A stretch of DNA of 6,244 nt from DASVCZ01 sp036381335 (GTDB taxonomy: Bacteria > Patescibacteriota > Microgenomatia > UBA1400 > PJMF01): positions 1-6,244 of the forward strand of contig DASVCZ010000022.1 in NCBI GenBank assembly GCA_036381335.1, given 5' to 3'. Under the pieces are notes generated by a model that did no database searches, was not told the DNA's origin, and saw only the letters and a program-made list of their open reading frames with translations. Positions 1-5,128 of the stretch are shown here, piece after piece (within the stretch, counting starts at the first letter, position 1; each line of letters opens with the position of its first letter). The translations under genes and the position numbers were made by a program.

Positions 1-737
1 GAACCAGTTAAAGGAGAAGCAATTGATGCTTGAGTATGTTCAAAAGCCAACCACAAACCAATCAGGCCAAGAGCATTAAAAAGTGCACCAAGCAAGGAGT
101 AAGAATACTTACCTATGTTTTGAAAAATTGTTCCAAATTGATTGAGACTTTGTTTTTCTATTTTTAAGTACGCTAAACTGAGAGGAACTTGGAATAAAGC
201 TAAGCAAAATAAGAAAGCAGCCGCACTGGTCTGGTCAATAATTCCCTTTGAGAGAGTATCGGAAAAGCCCGCCGCTATTGCTCCAGCAACTGCCCATAAA
301 ATAAAGCTTTTTTGTTTAAAGTCATCCCAAGTTAACTTCTGAGGGAGTGCAGCTAGTAGACTTCCAAAAAGAGTGATTCCTACTACAATTGACTTTTCCA
401 GACTTAGAGTTTCACCTAATAAAATAAGCGCAAATAAAATGGTGTAGATGGGATAAGAAGAAAAAATAGTTCCAGTCAGACTAACTTCACCCTTAGAAAC
501 TACATAAAAACTAAATGCTTCTGAGAGCAACGCACTAATAGCTGCATAAATTGCAACCTGAGGTAAATCGCTGACTTCAAATCCTAGGAACAAAGAGAAC
601 GGGATCCAAATTACTAGTCCCAGAAGCATGTCAAAGAAGAAGGCAATTGAGGGAGGGAAATCTTCATAACTCTTTTTGAGAAAAGTGTAGAAGAGAGAGA
701 AAGAGAGTGATGCAAAGATGCCGTAAAAGATGCCCAT
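1..737 (-). CDS. EamA/DMT-family transporter, partial (C-terminus beyond window)
   Basis: The reverse strand is open from an ATG at 737 to the left edge, giving 245 codons without a stop. The product is almost wholly hydrophobic, with closely spaced membrane helices. The end of the first EamA repeat is recognisable around residues 93-127: a Tyr-Pro helix, then Gly-Glu-Thr with Glu109, then a Val-Gly-Ile helix. A second repeat starts near residue 143, and the last visible residues (about 236-245, Ala-Ser-Pro-Leu-Thr-Gly) match the usual start of its fourth helix. About 50 residues should be missing, compared with the usual 280-300. The start shares one base with the stop of the upstream transporter gene (TAATG, 735-739), with GGAG at 744-747 six bases before it, so translation is probably coupled. 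EamA proteins move amino acids, sugars or other small metabolites across the inner membrane; the substrate cannot be read from sequence. The Arg typical of helix 2 is replaced here (Phe-Phe-Asp-Met, 34-37). Confidence 0.85.
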   Translation of the reverse strand, partial: MGIFYGIFASLSFSLFYTFLKKSYEDFPPSIAFFFDMLLGLVIWIPFSLFLGFEVSDLPQVAIYAAISALLSEAFSFYVVSKGEVSLTGTIFSSYPIYTILFALILLGETLSLEKSIVVGITLFGSLLAALPQKLTWDDFKQKSFILWAVAGAIAAGFSDTLSKGIIDQTSAAAFLFCLALFQVPLSLAYLKIEKQSLNQFGTIFQNIGKYSYSLLGALFNALGLIGLWLAFEHTQASIASPLTG

Positions 738-1627
738 TATTTACTCCACTTAAACATTTTGGCAAAAACATTAGCATCAACTCCAGCTAAAGTTGTAGCC
801 ATAAATATCACTATCGCTCCCATTAGCTCTTGAGCGGTGGTAGTCTCACCAAAAATTAAAAATGCTAACATAACAGCAAAAAATAGCTCGGATGAGAGCA
901 CAATTGTTCCCAGGTTTAAATCAAAGTTTGAAAAGGCGTAAAGTAGTAAATAATTGACAGCAATTAACATCAATCCATACCAAATACCTACTCCCCAGGT
1001 TAACAAGGAGATTTCTGGAACTCCTTGATTAAGAGTAAGAAAAACAAAAGGTAAGGATACGAGCGCAACTCCAAACATTTGGATGACAACTAAGATTAAT
1101 CTATCTACCTTGCCCGTAATGTATTTACGAAGCGCTTGGGCAAAACTATCGAAAGTACCAGCAACGAGAGAAAAAACTAAACCTATATTTAAACTTTCCC
1201 AAGAAAGTGGGTAGGTATAAATCGCTAAACCTGCGAACGCGAGTGCAAGTGCAATTTTTTGAACCACACCTATTTGTTCTTTAAAGTAAAGTTTGCCTAA
1301 TAATAAAGTTGCCACTAACGAGCTGACATAAAAACCAAAAAGTGTGGTTGCAATTTTGGTATTTAAGATAGAAAAAGTGAAGAAAATTGCTGAAAGAGGA
1401 AAAAAGAAAATATATCCGGCTAATACAGATTTTGAAACTTGAGTTAAACTGGGCTTTTTCTTAAGAAAAGCTGCAAAAACTAACGCTAAAATAAACCCCA
1501 GAAAACCTCTAAAGAAGATTTGTTGGTAAGTAGTTAGATCCTGATTGAGAACCCGAATATAAATGCCAAAAGTAGCAAATATAAAAGCTGTTAATAAGAG
1601 TGATAAGTACCCATAGTATTGTTTCAT
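737..1627 (-). CDS. EamA/DMT-family transporter
   Basis: This 296-residue protein has the length and layout of a complete DMT-superfamily carrier: two EamA repeats, roughly residues 5-137 and 147-283, with about ten membrane helices. Family marks are Arg40 in helix 2 (Phe-Phe-Arg-Gly-Phe), Lys116-Glu117 at the end of repeat 1, and the repeat-2 ending Ser-Ser-Glu-Leu-Phe-Phe ... Phe-Gly-Glu261. An in-frame TTG at 1645 and an ATG at 1642 would lengthen the product, but the ATG at 1627 is preferred because AGGAGA lies four bases upstream and the hydrophobic segment begins just after it. Read from this start, the gene begins one base after the stop of the S51 peptidase gene and shares a base with the next transporter, so all three are one transcript. 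It is poorly similar by eye to the downstream EamA protein, so this is not a recent duplication. Substrate unknown; amino-acid or metabolite export is plausible from context. Confidence 0.9.
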   Translation of the reverse strand: MKQYYGYLSLLLTAFIFATFGIYIRVLNQDLTTYQQIFFRGFLGFILALVFAAFLKKKPSLTQVSKSVLAGYIFFFPLSAIFFTFSILNTKIATTLFGFYVSSLVATLLLGKLYFKEQIGVVQKIALALAFAGLAIYTYPLSWESLNIGLVFSLVAGTFDSFAQALRKYITGKVDRLILVVIQMFGVALVSLPFVFLTLNQGVPEISLLTWGVGIWYGLMLIAVNYLLLYAFSNFDLNLGTIVLSSELFFAVMLAFLIFGETTTAQELMGAIVIFMATTLAGVDANVFAKMFKWSK

Positions 1628-1628
1628 C

Positions 1629-2267
1629 CTATCTCCTGACATCAATAATTTGATTCATTCCATCTTTAACATGTACGTATTGATAGTCCGTTAACACCAC
1701 TAACGGATGTTGGTCCTTGGTATAGGCAAAATCCAAGCGTTGGTTAAGATAAAGCTCTCTAAAGCTCTTTGATCCCCAGTGAGGTAAGAGGACAAAATTG
1801 ACTAAATTAAATCCGTCATAACCTTGAATATTTGGTGCTTTGCGGACATTATCGAGATTTTTAGTGGGAGTTAAATCAGGTCCGGCAATAACAGAGCCAG
1901 CGCTGGTACCAATATACGGTTTACCTTGGTTAAGAACATAGTCTCGGATCACTTCAATGAATCCACTTTGCTGCGCTTTTTCTAAGAGGTAAAAAGTATT
2001 GCCACCTTCGATATAGATGACATCAACTTGATCTAAATCTTTTTTAATTTGTGCTTGAGTTTTATCAGTTAAGGTGTAATTGAAAACGTCTAGACCAATA
2101 TTTTCCAAAGCTTCTTTATCGTCACTGACCCATTTTTTATCCCCAGCTTCTACTTCGGTGGCTGTATCGATAAAAACACACCTTTGACCTGTGAGAGGCT
2201 TGGCAAAGTGACGAGGCAAGTCCTGAGCAACGTAGTTGACAGTTGAGGTGAGGAAGAGGTGCGACAT
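1629..2267 (-). CDS. Peptidase S51 (dipeptidase E-like) family protein
   Basis: The product has 212 residues from the ATG at 2267, close to the 200-240 usual for family S51. Visible marks are Ile-Glu-Gly-Gly-Asn-Thr-Phe (86-92), which forms the glycine-rich loop, and the nucleophile elbow Gly-Thr-Ser-Ala-Gly-Ser (120-125) with catalytic Ser122. Leu-Pro-His-Trp-Gly (161-165) supplies the likely catalytic His163. PepE-type enzymes are cytoplasmic serine peptidases of the class I glutamine-amidotransferase fold that cleave aspartyl dipeptides; many relatives, including short ones like this, are annotated only as glutamine-amidotransferase-like, so the substrate is uncertain. No signal peptide is seen. 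An in-frame TTG at 2276 is possible, but the ATG is the better start. No Shine-Dalgarno precedes either, and a -10-like TACAAT at 2284-2289 would put the transcript start only about ten bases before the ATG. First gene of the operon with the two EamA transporters. Confidence 0.87.
   Translation of the reverse strand: MSHLFLTSTVNYVAQDLPRHFAKPLTGQRCVFIDTATEVEAGDKKWVSDDKEALENIGLDVFNYTLTDKTQAQIKKDLDQVDVIYIEGGNTFYLLEKAQQSGFIEVIRDYVLNQGKPYIGTSAGSVIAGPDLTPTKNLDNVRKAPNIQGYDGFNLVNFVLLPHWGSKSFRELYLNQRLDFAYTKDQHPLVVLTDYQYVHVKDGMNQIIDVRR
1632..1637 (-). promoter_or_regulatory. Ribosome binding site fixing the EamA start at 1627
   Basis: On the minus strand AGGAGA lies inside the last codons of the S51 peptidase gene, four bases before the ATG at 1627. 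It decides against the upstream in-frame TTG/ATG pair (1645/1642), since those would place this Shine-Dalgarno sequence inside the coding region. Confidence 0.75.
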
Positions 2268-2283
2268 AGCGAGCAATATCAGT

Positions 2284-2289
2284 ATTGTA
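2284..2289 (-). promoter_or_regulatory. Possible -10 element of the S51/EamA operon
   Basis: Minus-strand TACAAT (five of six to TATAAT) lies 16 bases before the ATG at 2267. No convincing -35 hexamer is seen at the right spacing, so this rests on the -10 alone and on the absence of a Shine-Dalgarno sequence. Confidence 0.3.
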
Positions 2290-2313
2290 TCGTATCACCA
2301 GGTAAAAGTAATG

Positions 2314-2341
2314 TTGTTATTTCCCTGCCCTTTGATATCAT
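2314..2341 (+). promoter_or_regulatory. Sigma-70-type promoter of the DUF5674-like gene
   Basis: TTGTTA (2314-2319, four of six to TTGACA) and TATCAT (2336-2341, five of six to TATAAT) are separated by 16 bases. Transcription would begin about 2348-2350, at or next to the start codon, so the mRNA would be leaderless or nearly so. This agrees with the lack of a Shine-Dalgarno sequence before 2350. Confidence 0.5.
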
Positions 2342-2349
2342 GTTGAATA

Positions 2350-2688
2350 ATGATCATTACTAAATCAGAACCTTTCACACTCGAAGAAATTGACCAGCTC
2401 AAAGAGCAATTTGAAGTCTACATCAAAACAGTCATCGACATTGAAAAACGAATTTGCTCGGCTGGCATGAGTAGGCATTTCGAAGGAGAGCAGTTACTTT
2501 TGGAAGATGGTTCAAAACAAAGTGACCTTTGGGGCGGTGGAATTGACCTGGAAACCAGGGAAATTGACTTCAATTCTTTTATTAATATCAGACCTAGAGA
2601 TAATAATACTAAGAATGAAATTCAAAGTGAAGAAATTCGTAAGGTATATAAAGAATTAACCGAGTACTTTTTTAAAGAAGTTTTATGA
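2350..2688 (+). CDS. DUF5674-like conserved protein
   Basis: This 112-residue soluble protein resembles the DUF5674 family, a small uncharacterised family I recall mainly from Patescibacteria/CPR genomes. Supporting segments are the Val-Ile-Asp-Ile-Glu-Lys helix (28-33), His43, the block Leu-Leu-Leu-Glu-Asp-Gly-Ser-Lys-Gln-Ser-Asp-Leu-Trp-Gly (49-62), and Phe-Asn-Ser-Phe-Ile-Asn-Ile-Arg-Pro (74-82). No catalytic residues can be assigned, and there is no signal peptide or membrane segment. The ATG at 2350 is the first in frame and sits where the promoter predicts transcription to start. Its TGA stop overlaps the ATG of the next gene (ATGA, 2685-2688), so the two are cotranscribed and probably translationally coupled. 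Local base composition is very AT-rich: 15 of 60 bases in 2581-2640 are G or C. The family assignment is from memory of the motif pattern; the biochemical function is unknown. Confidence 0.75.
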   Translation: MIITKSEPFTLEEIDQLKEQFEVYIKTVIDIEKRICSAGMSRHFEGEQLLLEDGSKQSDLWGGGIDLETREIDFNSFINIRPRDNNTKNEIQSEEIRKVYKELTEYFFKEVL

Positions 2689-2954
2689 CCGAAAAGAAAC
2701 TTTTAATTGGATCCCTCTCTAACGATTTACTACGCGTGGCAACCTTGACCCAACGTGGATCTAATCAAGCTGCTGAAAGATTTTTCTTAGAAGCAAAAAA
2801 ATGGGCTGAAGAACTGAGTAATCATGAACTTAAGGAATACATCGCTAAGATCGTGAAAGATATTCAATCAGAAACATCACTGACCCTTGAAAGTGCCGAA
2901 AAGTTTTTGATGTACAGTATCTTGCTCCAGAATTACTCGCTGCAATTAGAATAA
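2685..2954 (+). CDS. Unrecognised 89-residue helical protein
   Basis: I do not recognise this family. The product is short, soluble and predicted by eye to be mostly alpha-helical: charged amphipathic stretches at about residues 25-44, 46-61 and 68-86, with no Cys, no long hydrophobic segment and no signal peptide. It is probably real because its ATG overlaps the stop of the DUF5674-like gene by four bases (ATGA), it fills the whole interval to the next gene, and its codons share the AT-rich usage of its partner. Its TAA stop (2952-2954) directly abuts the TAA of the opposing response-regulator gene (2955-2957), leaving no space for a terminator. By position it may act with the DUF5674-like protein. 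A toxin-antitoxin pair was considered because of size and overlap, but neither product shows a toxin or DNA-binding motif I know. Confidence 0.7.
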   Translation: MTEKKLLIGSLSNDLLRVATLTQRGSNQAAERFFLEAKKWAEELSNHELKEYIAKIVKDIQSETSLTLESAEKFLMYSILLQNYSLQLE

Positions 2955-3629
2955 TTACTCTTCCTTCAACATATACCCAAAACCGCGGACGGAATGAATG
3001 AGTTGTGGTTTAAAACCTTTATCGACTTTTTTGCGCAAGTAGCCAATGTAGACGTCGACGACGCGAGTTTCAATGTCCGGCGAGCCGCCCCAGATGCGAG
3101 ACAAGATCATTTCTCGCGTTAGCACTCGGTTGGGGTTTTGCATTAAGTACTCGAGCAGCTTAAATTCTTGAGGCGACAGGTGCAGTTCCTTGTCTCCGCG
3201 ATAGACTTCGTGCCCACTTAGGTCCATCTCCAAATCTCCCAGCACCAACTTCTTATTATCGCCACCGCCCGTCCGCAACCGTGCTTGGACCCGGGCCAGC
3301 AACTCTTCCGGCGCCACTGGCTTGGCAATATAGTCATCAGCCCCTAAGTTCAGACCCCGCGCTAAATCCTCCGGCGTGTCTTTGGCCGTGATCATGATCA
3401 CTTTCATGGCTGGATACTCTTTGCGAATTTGCTTGCAAATTGTTTCTCCCGGAATGTCGGGCAAGTGCAGATCAAGCAAGACTAGGTCAGGACCCACCTT
3501 TTCAATCAGCTTCAGTCCTTTAGAACCGCTATCTTCGCTATACACCTCATAGCCTTCTTCGGCCAAAATGTTTTGGAGGTATTCGGAAATATCGTGGTCG
3601 TCTTCAATCAAAGTGATAACTGCTGGCAT
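2955..3629 (-). CDS. OmpR/PhoB-family response regulator
   Basis: The 224-residue product is the standard length for a two-domain regulator. The receiver domain (about 1-120) has the acidic pocket Glu9-Asp10-Asp11, phosphoacceptor Asp53 in Leu-Leu-Asp-Leu-His-Leu-Pro, switch residues Thr81 and Tyr100, and Lys103 before Pro104. The C-terminal winged helix (about 127-224) shows Leu-Ser-Pro-Gln-Glu-Phe-Lys-Leu-Leu, Arg-Val-Leu-Thr-Arg, a Val-Val-Asp-Val-Tyr-Ile recognition helix and the closing Arg-Gly-Phe-Gly-Tyr wing. An upstream in-frame ATG at 3680 would add 17 residues that do not fit the family, whereas the ATG at 3629 puts Val-Ile-Thr-Leu-Ile-Glu-Asp-Asp exactly where the first strand belongs. 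It has no Shine-Dalgarno; a -10-like TATACT lies nine bases before the ATG. All phosphorylation residues are intact, yet no histidine kinase gene is in the window. It is divergent from the stress operon at 3746, which it may control. Confidence 0.95.
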   Translation of the reverse strand: MPAVITLIEDDHDISEYLQNILAEEGYEVYSEDSGSKGLKLIEKVGPDLVLLDLHLPDIPGETICKQIRKEYPAMKVIMITAKDTPEDLARGLNLGADDYIAKPVAPEELLARVQARLRTGGGDNKKLVLGDLEMDLSGHEVYRGDKELHLSPQEFKLLEYLMQNPNRVLTREMILSRIWGGSPDIETRVVDVYIGYLRKKVDKGFKPQLIHSVRGFGYMLKEE

Positions 3630-3638
3630 ATATTTAGG

Positions 3639-3644
3639 AGTATA
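3639..3644 (-). promoter_or_regulatory. -10 element of the response-regulator gene
   Basis: Minus-strand TATACT (five of six to TATAAT) lies nine bases before the ATG at 3629, so transcription would begin at about 3632 and leave almost no leader. There is no good -35 hexamer at 16-18 bases. A TTGTAAGAA box (minus strand, 3652-3660) sits nearby, suggesting an activator-dependent promoter. Confidence 0.4.
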
Positions 3645-3651
3645 GACGACG

Positions 3652-3660
3652 TTCTTACAA
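3652..3660 (+). promoter_or_regulatory. TTCTTACAA box, copy 1 of a shared motif
   Basis: TTCTTACAA lies seven bases upstream of the -10 of the response-regulator gene as that gene reads. The same TCTTACAA recurs at 3694-3701, and TCTTACAG at 5129-5136 before the eRF1-like gene. It could be a binding site for the adjacent regulator. Chance is not excluded for an 8-mer. Confidence 0.35.
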
Positions 3661-3665
3661 AAAAC

Positions 3666-3690
3666 TAGCAGTTTGGGCAAACTCTTGCTA
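3666..3690. promoter_or_regulatory. Interrupted dyad between the divergent promoters
   Basis: Inner arms GTTTG (3671-3675) and CAAAC (3678-3682) are perfect complements around GG. Outer arms TAGCA (3666-3670) and TGCTA (3686-3690) are also perfect, with a three-base asymmetry (3683-3685) on one side. It is placed between two divergently transcribed genes, which suits an operator, but no binding protein can be named. Confidence 0.35.
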
Positions 3691-3693
3691 ATC

Positions 3694-3702
3694 TCTTACA
3701 AT
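3694..3702 (+). promoter_or_regulatory. TCTTACAA box copy 2 and possible -10 of the stress operon
   Basis: TCTTACAAT contains TACAAT (3697-3702, five of six to TATAAT). With TTGGGC (3673-3678) as a weak -35 at 18 bases, transcription would begin near 3709, giving a leader of about 37 bases that carries AAAGGG (3727-3732). A regulator-binding box and a -10 element are alternative readings of the same bases. Confidence 0.35.
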
Positions 3703-3745
3703 TCTGCTGGTCAATTATTACCAAGCAAAGGGAAACTACACCTAT

Positions 3746-4246
3746 ATGAAAATTCTTGTTGCCGGTTTATTTACCGATTCCCAAGCTGCAGGTGAAGCCG
3801 TGGCTGATTTGTACCAAGCCAACTTCACAGAAGATGTCTCGGTTATTGCTAAAGATGAACTAAAGGGTAAGCTGAGTGCTCACCAAGTAAAAGAGGATGT
3901 GTCGGAGGGAGCCGCTACTGGAGTGGCCGCCGGGACCGTGGTGGGAGCTCTAGGTGGCCTGCTGGCTGCCGCCACGCCGGTGACCATTGCTGGAGTGGGC
4001 GTCCTCTTGCTGGGTGGACCACTGGCCGCGCTGTTGGGGGCAGCCACCGGTGCTGTGGCGGGCGGTCTCTTAGGTGCCTTTACCGATGCTGGTTTTCCCG
4101 AAGAGCGAGCTCGGATGTTTGAGCACCGAATTCAAGCCGGTGACGTGTTGGTGGCCGTTACCATCGATCCCGAACAAGAAACAGTCGTCAAAAGTATTTT
4201 GACACTGCACGGAGCTGAAGAAGTAGGTAGTTTACATTTACATTAA
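3746..4246 (+). CDS. YflT/general-stress-protein-17M-like glycine-zipper protein
   Basis: The 166-residue product has three parts. An N-terminal alpha/beta segment (1-50) opens with Val-Ala-Gly-Leu-Phe-Thr-Asp-Ser-Gln-Ala-Ala, as in heat-induced stress protein YflT domains. A Gly/Ala-rich hydrophobic hairpin follows (about 55-112) with repeated Gly-xxx-Gly spacing and a central Pro-Leu-Ala-Ala. A C-terminal segment (113-166) contains Gly-Phe-Pro-Glu-Glu, Gly-Asp-Val-Leu-Val-Ala-Val and His-Gly-Ala-Glu-Glu, typical of this family. Relatives are general-stress or membrane-associated proteins of unknown biochemistry; the zipper suggests membrane insertion or oligomer packing. The ATG at 3746 is the only sensible start; the nearest Shine-Dalgarno-like AAAGGG is 13 bases away, which is rather far. 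The hairpin-coding stretch is strikingly GC-rich (42 of 60 bases in 3961-4020), partly because Gly and Ala codons are GC-rich. First gene of a three-gene unit; the YtxH-like gene starts 15 bases after its stop. Confidence 0.85.
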   Translation: MKILVAGLFTDSQAAGEAVADLYQANFTEDVSVIAKDELKGKLSAHQVKEDVSEGAATGVAAGTVVGALGGLLAAATPVTIAGVGVLLLGGPLAALLGAATGAVAGGLLGAFTDAGFPEERARMFEHRIQAGDVLVAVTIDPEQETVVKSILTLHGAEEVGSLHLH

Positions 4247-4250
4247 AAAG

Positions 4251-4257
4251 AAAGGAG
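4251..4257 (+). promoter_or_regulatory. Strong Shine-Dalgarno of the YtxH-like gene
   Basis: AAAGGAG lies four bases before the ATG at 4262 and selects it over the in-frame ATG at 4283. It shows that internal operon genes here use normal Shine-Dalgarno sites, unlike the first genes. Confidence 0.8.
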
Positions 4258-4261
4258 TCGT

Positions 4262-4699
4262 ATGTACCATCGTAATCAAAGCATGAGCGCACCAGGCAGT
4301 ACTGGCTTGGCATTTTTAACTGGGGTCGCCCTGGGAGGCGTGGCCATGATGTTGTTGCCCGACCAACACAAACAAAAAATTAAAAATATGGCCCAGAATG
4401 CTACCAGCTCTCTGGGTGACATGATGAACACAGACGAACGGGCTGCCCGAATCAAAGATATCTTTAACGAAAATACAGCTAAGGCGCGAGCCATTTACGA
4501 CGAGACTCGGCGCTCACTTTCCAATACTTTAGCTGATTTAGGTGACCAGCTGGACAGCATTGATGAGAAGAAATACGCTCATTTGGTGGATGACACCGTA
4601 GCCTACATTCAAGAACATCACCAATTACCAAAGAAAAATGCTGATAAGTTGCGCAAGTACTTGCAAAGTGACTTTAAGAGATTAGATGAAATCGCCTAA
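4262..4699 (+). CDS. YtxH-like single-pass membrane protein
   Basis: The 145-residue product has one membrane segment near the N-terminus (about 15-32, Gly-rich, ending Leu-Leu-Pro). A basic stretch (His-Lys-Gln-Lys-Ile-Lys) and a long charged helical tail, probably coiled coil, follow (about 55-104), then a second helical part to the end. This is the YtxH layout: an N-terminal Gly-rich anchor, then Pro and a basic patch, then an amphipathic helix. YtxH proteins belong to general-stress regulons in Bacillus; their molecular role is not known, though a structural role at the membrane is assumed. The start is set by the AAAGGAG site. The tail from about residue 105 (Tyr-Ala-His-Leu-Val-Asp-Asp ... 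Leu-Pro-Lys-Lys-Asn-Ala) goes beyond a minimal YtxH domain and is not recognised. It lies between two other membrane-protein genes in one operon. Confidence 0.75.
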   Translation: MYHRNQSMSAPGSTGLAFLTGVALGGVAMMLLPDQHKQKIKNMAQNATSSLGDMMNTDERAARIKDIFNENTAKARAIYDETRRSLSNTLADLGDQLDSIDEKKYAHLVDDTVAYIQEHHQLPKKNADKLRKYLQSDFKRLDEIA

Positions 4700-4714
4700 C
4701 AGGGAGAAAGAAAG

Positions 4715-4945
4715 TTGATCATGGATATTACTCTCCAAGAGGTCTTTTATACCCTAGGTATTATTGTAGCTATCCTCAATATTATATTTTTGGGCGTCCT
4801 GGCAATTGGAGCTTGGTATGTCTACAAAGCATATACCACCGCCAAAGATAAAGTGGTCAAAGTTACCAGTGGGATGGTGGTCATGCGCCTGGTAGGTAAG
4901 CTGATGCACTTATTTCGAGGCAGAAGACGAGCCAGGGTAATATAA
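4715..4945 (+). CDS. Small single-pass membrane protein with basic tail
   Basis: The product has 76 residues from TTG at 4715, or 74 from ATG at 4721. TTG is preferred because AGGGAG (4701-4706) is eight bases before it and 14 bases before the ATG, but this is not decisive. A single hydrophobic helix spans about residues 11-37. It is followed by a short amphipathic part (40-67) and a strongly basic end (Arg-Gly-Arg-Arg-Arg-Ala-Arg) that would face the cytoplasm and could touch phospholipid head groups or nucleic acid. No family is recognised. It starts 15 bases after the YtxH-like stop and ends directly before the terminator, so it is the last gene of the stress operon. Small anchors of this kind often accompany YtxH or DUF948-type proteins, which it vaguely resembles in layout; function unknown. 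Confidence 0.75.
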   Translation: MIMDITLQEVFYTLGIIVAILNIIFLGVLAIGAWYVYKAYTTAKDKVVKVTSGMVVMRLVGKLMHLFRGRRRARVI

Positions 4946-4981
4946 AACGAGGGAAGGTGCACGCTCCTTCCCCCGTTGTTT
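4946..4981 (+). terminator. Rho-independent terminator of the stress operon
   Basis: Stem GGGAAGG (4951-4957) pairs with CCTTCCC (4966-4972) around an eight-base loop. It is extended by AACG (4946-4949) with CGTT (4974-4977) across a single A/C mismatch, making 11 paired positions. A short T-rich run (4976-4981, interrupted by one G) follows. It begins right after the TAA of the 76-residue gene. Confidence 0.8.
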
Positions 4982-5039
4982 CTGCAGAAGTATCTAGTTG
5001 TACTTTATTTCTTGAATGTGTGCAAGCAAACAGTTATGA

Positions 5040-5087
5040 GTGACTGAGTTACTGGGTGACTAAGTAACTTAGAGACTTAGAAACTTA
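5040..5087 (+). repeat. Six tandem degenerate 8-bp repeats
   Basis: Six consecutive 8-mers fit GWDACTDR. Every unit starts with G and carries ACT at positions 4-6, so ACT recurs exactly every eight bases at 5043, 5051, 5059, 5067, 5075 and 5083. Taken as three 16-bp units, neighbours agree at 12 and 13 of 16 positions. A possible decayed seventh unit, GTTATGA with one base lost, precedes at 5033-5039. It is intergenic, between the terminator and the eRF1-like gene, with no open frame of note. It does not resemble a CRISPR array: units are too short and there are no spacers. Confidence 0.75.
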
Positions 5088-5128
5088 CCCTTCTCTTACT
5101 TCCGTCTCACTAGCTTGCTAAACAGATT

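Noticed and set aside
142..342. Plus-strand 66-residue frame
   Set aside because: It lies antisense inside the partial EamA gene (1-737), has no ribosome binding site and gives an unremarkable basic peptide.
1628..1645. Longer EamA start at TTG 1645 or ATG 1642
   Set aside because: It would overlap the upstream gene and bury the AGGAGA site that precedes the ATG at 1627.
2350..2954. Toxin-antitoxin module
   Set aside because: Size and overlap fit, but no known toxin fold, RNase motif or antitoxin DNA-binding motif is visible and the first protein matches a DUF family pattern.
3630..3680. N-terminal extension of the response regulator by 17 residues
   Set aside because: The extra residues do not belong to a receiver domain and the region holds the -10 element; the ATG at 3629 fits the family.
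4276..4494. Minus-strand 72-residue frame
   Set aside because: It is fully antisense to the YtxH-like gene, whose start, Shine-Dalgarno and family layout are convincing.
4981..5039. Promoter for the eRF1-like gene just after the terminator
   Set aside because: TTGTAC and similar hexamers occur, but no pair with proper spacing and a good -10 was found.
5040..5087. CRISPR array
   Set aside because: Units are 8 bp, contiguous and degenerate, with no spacers and no cas genes nearby.
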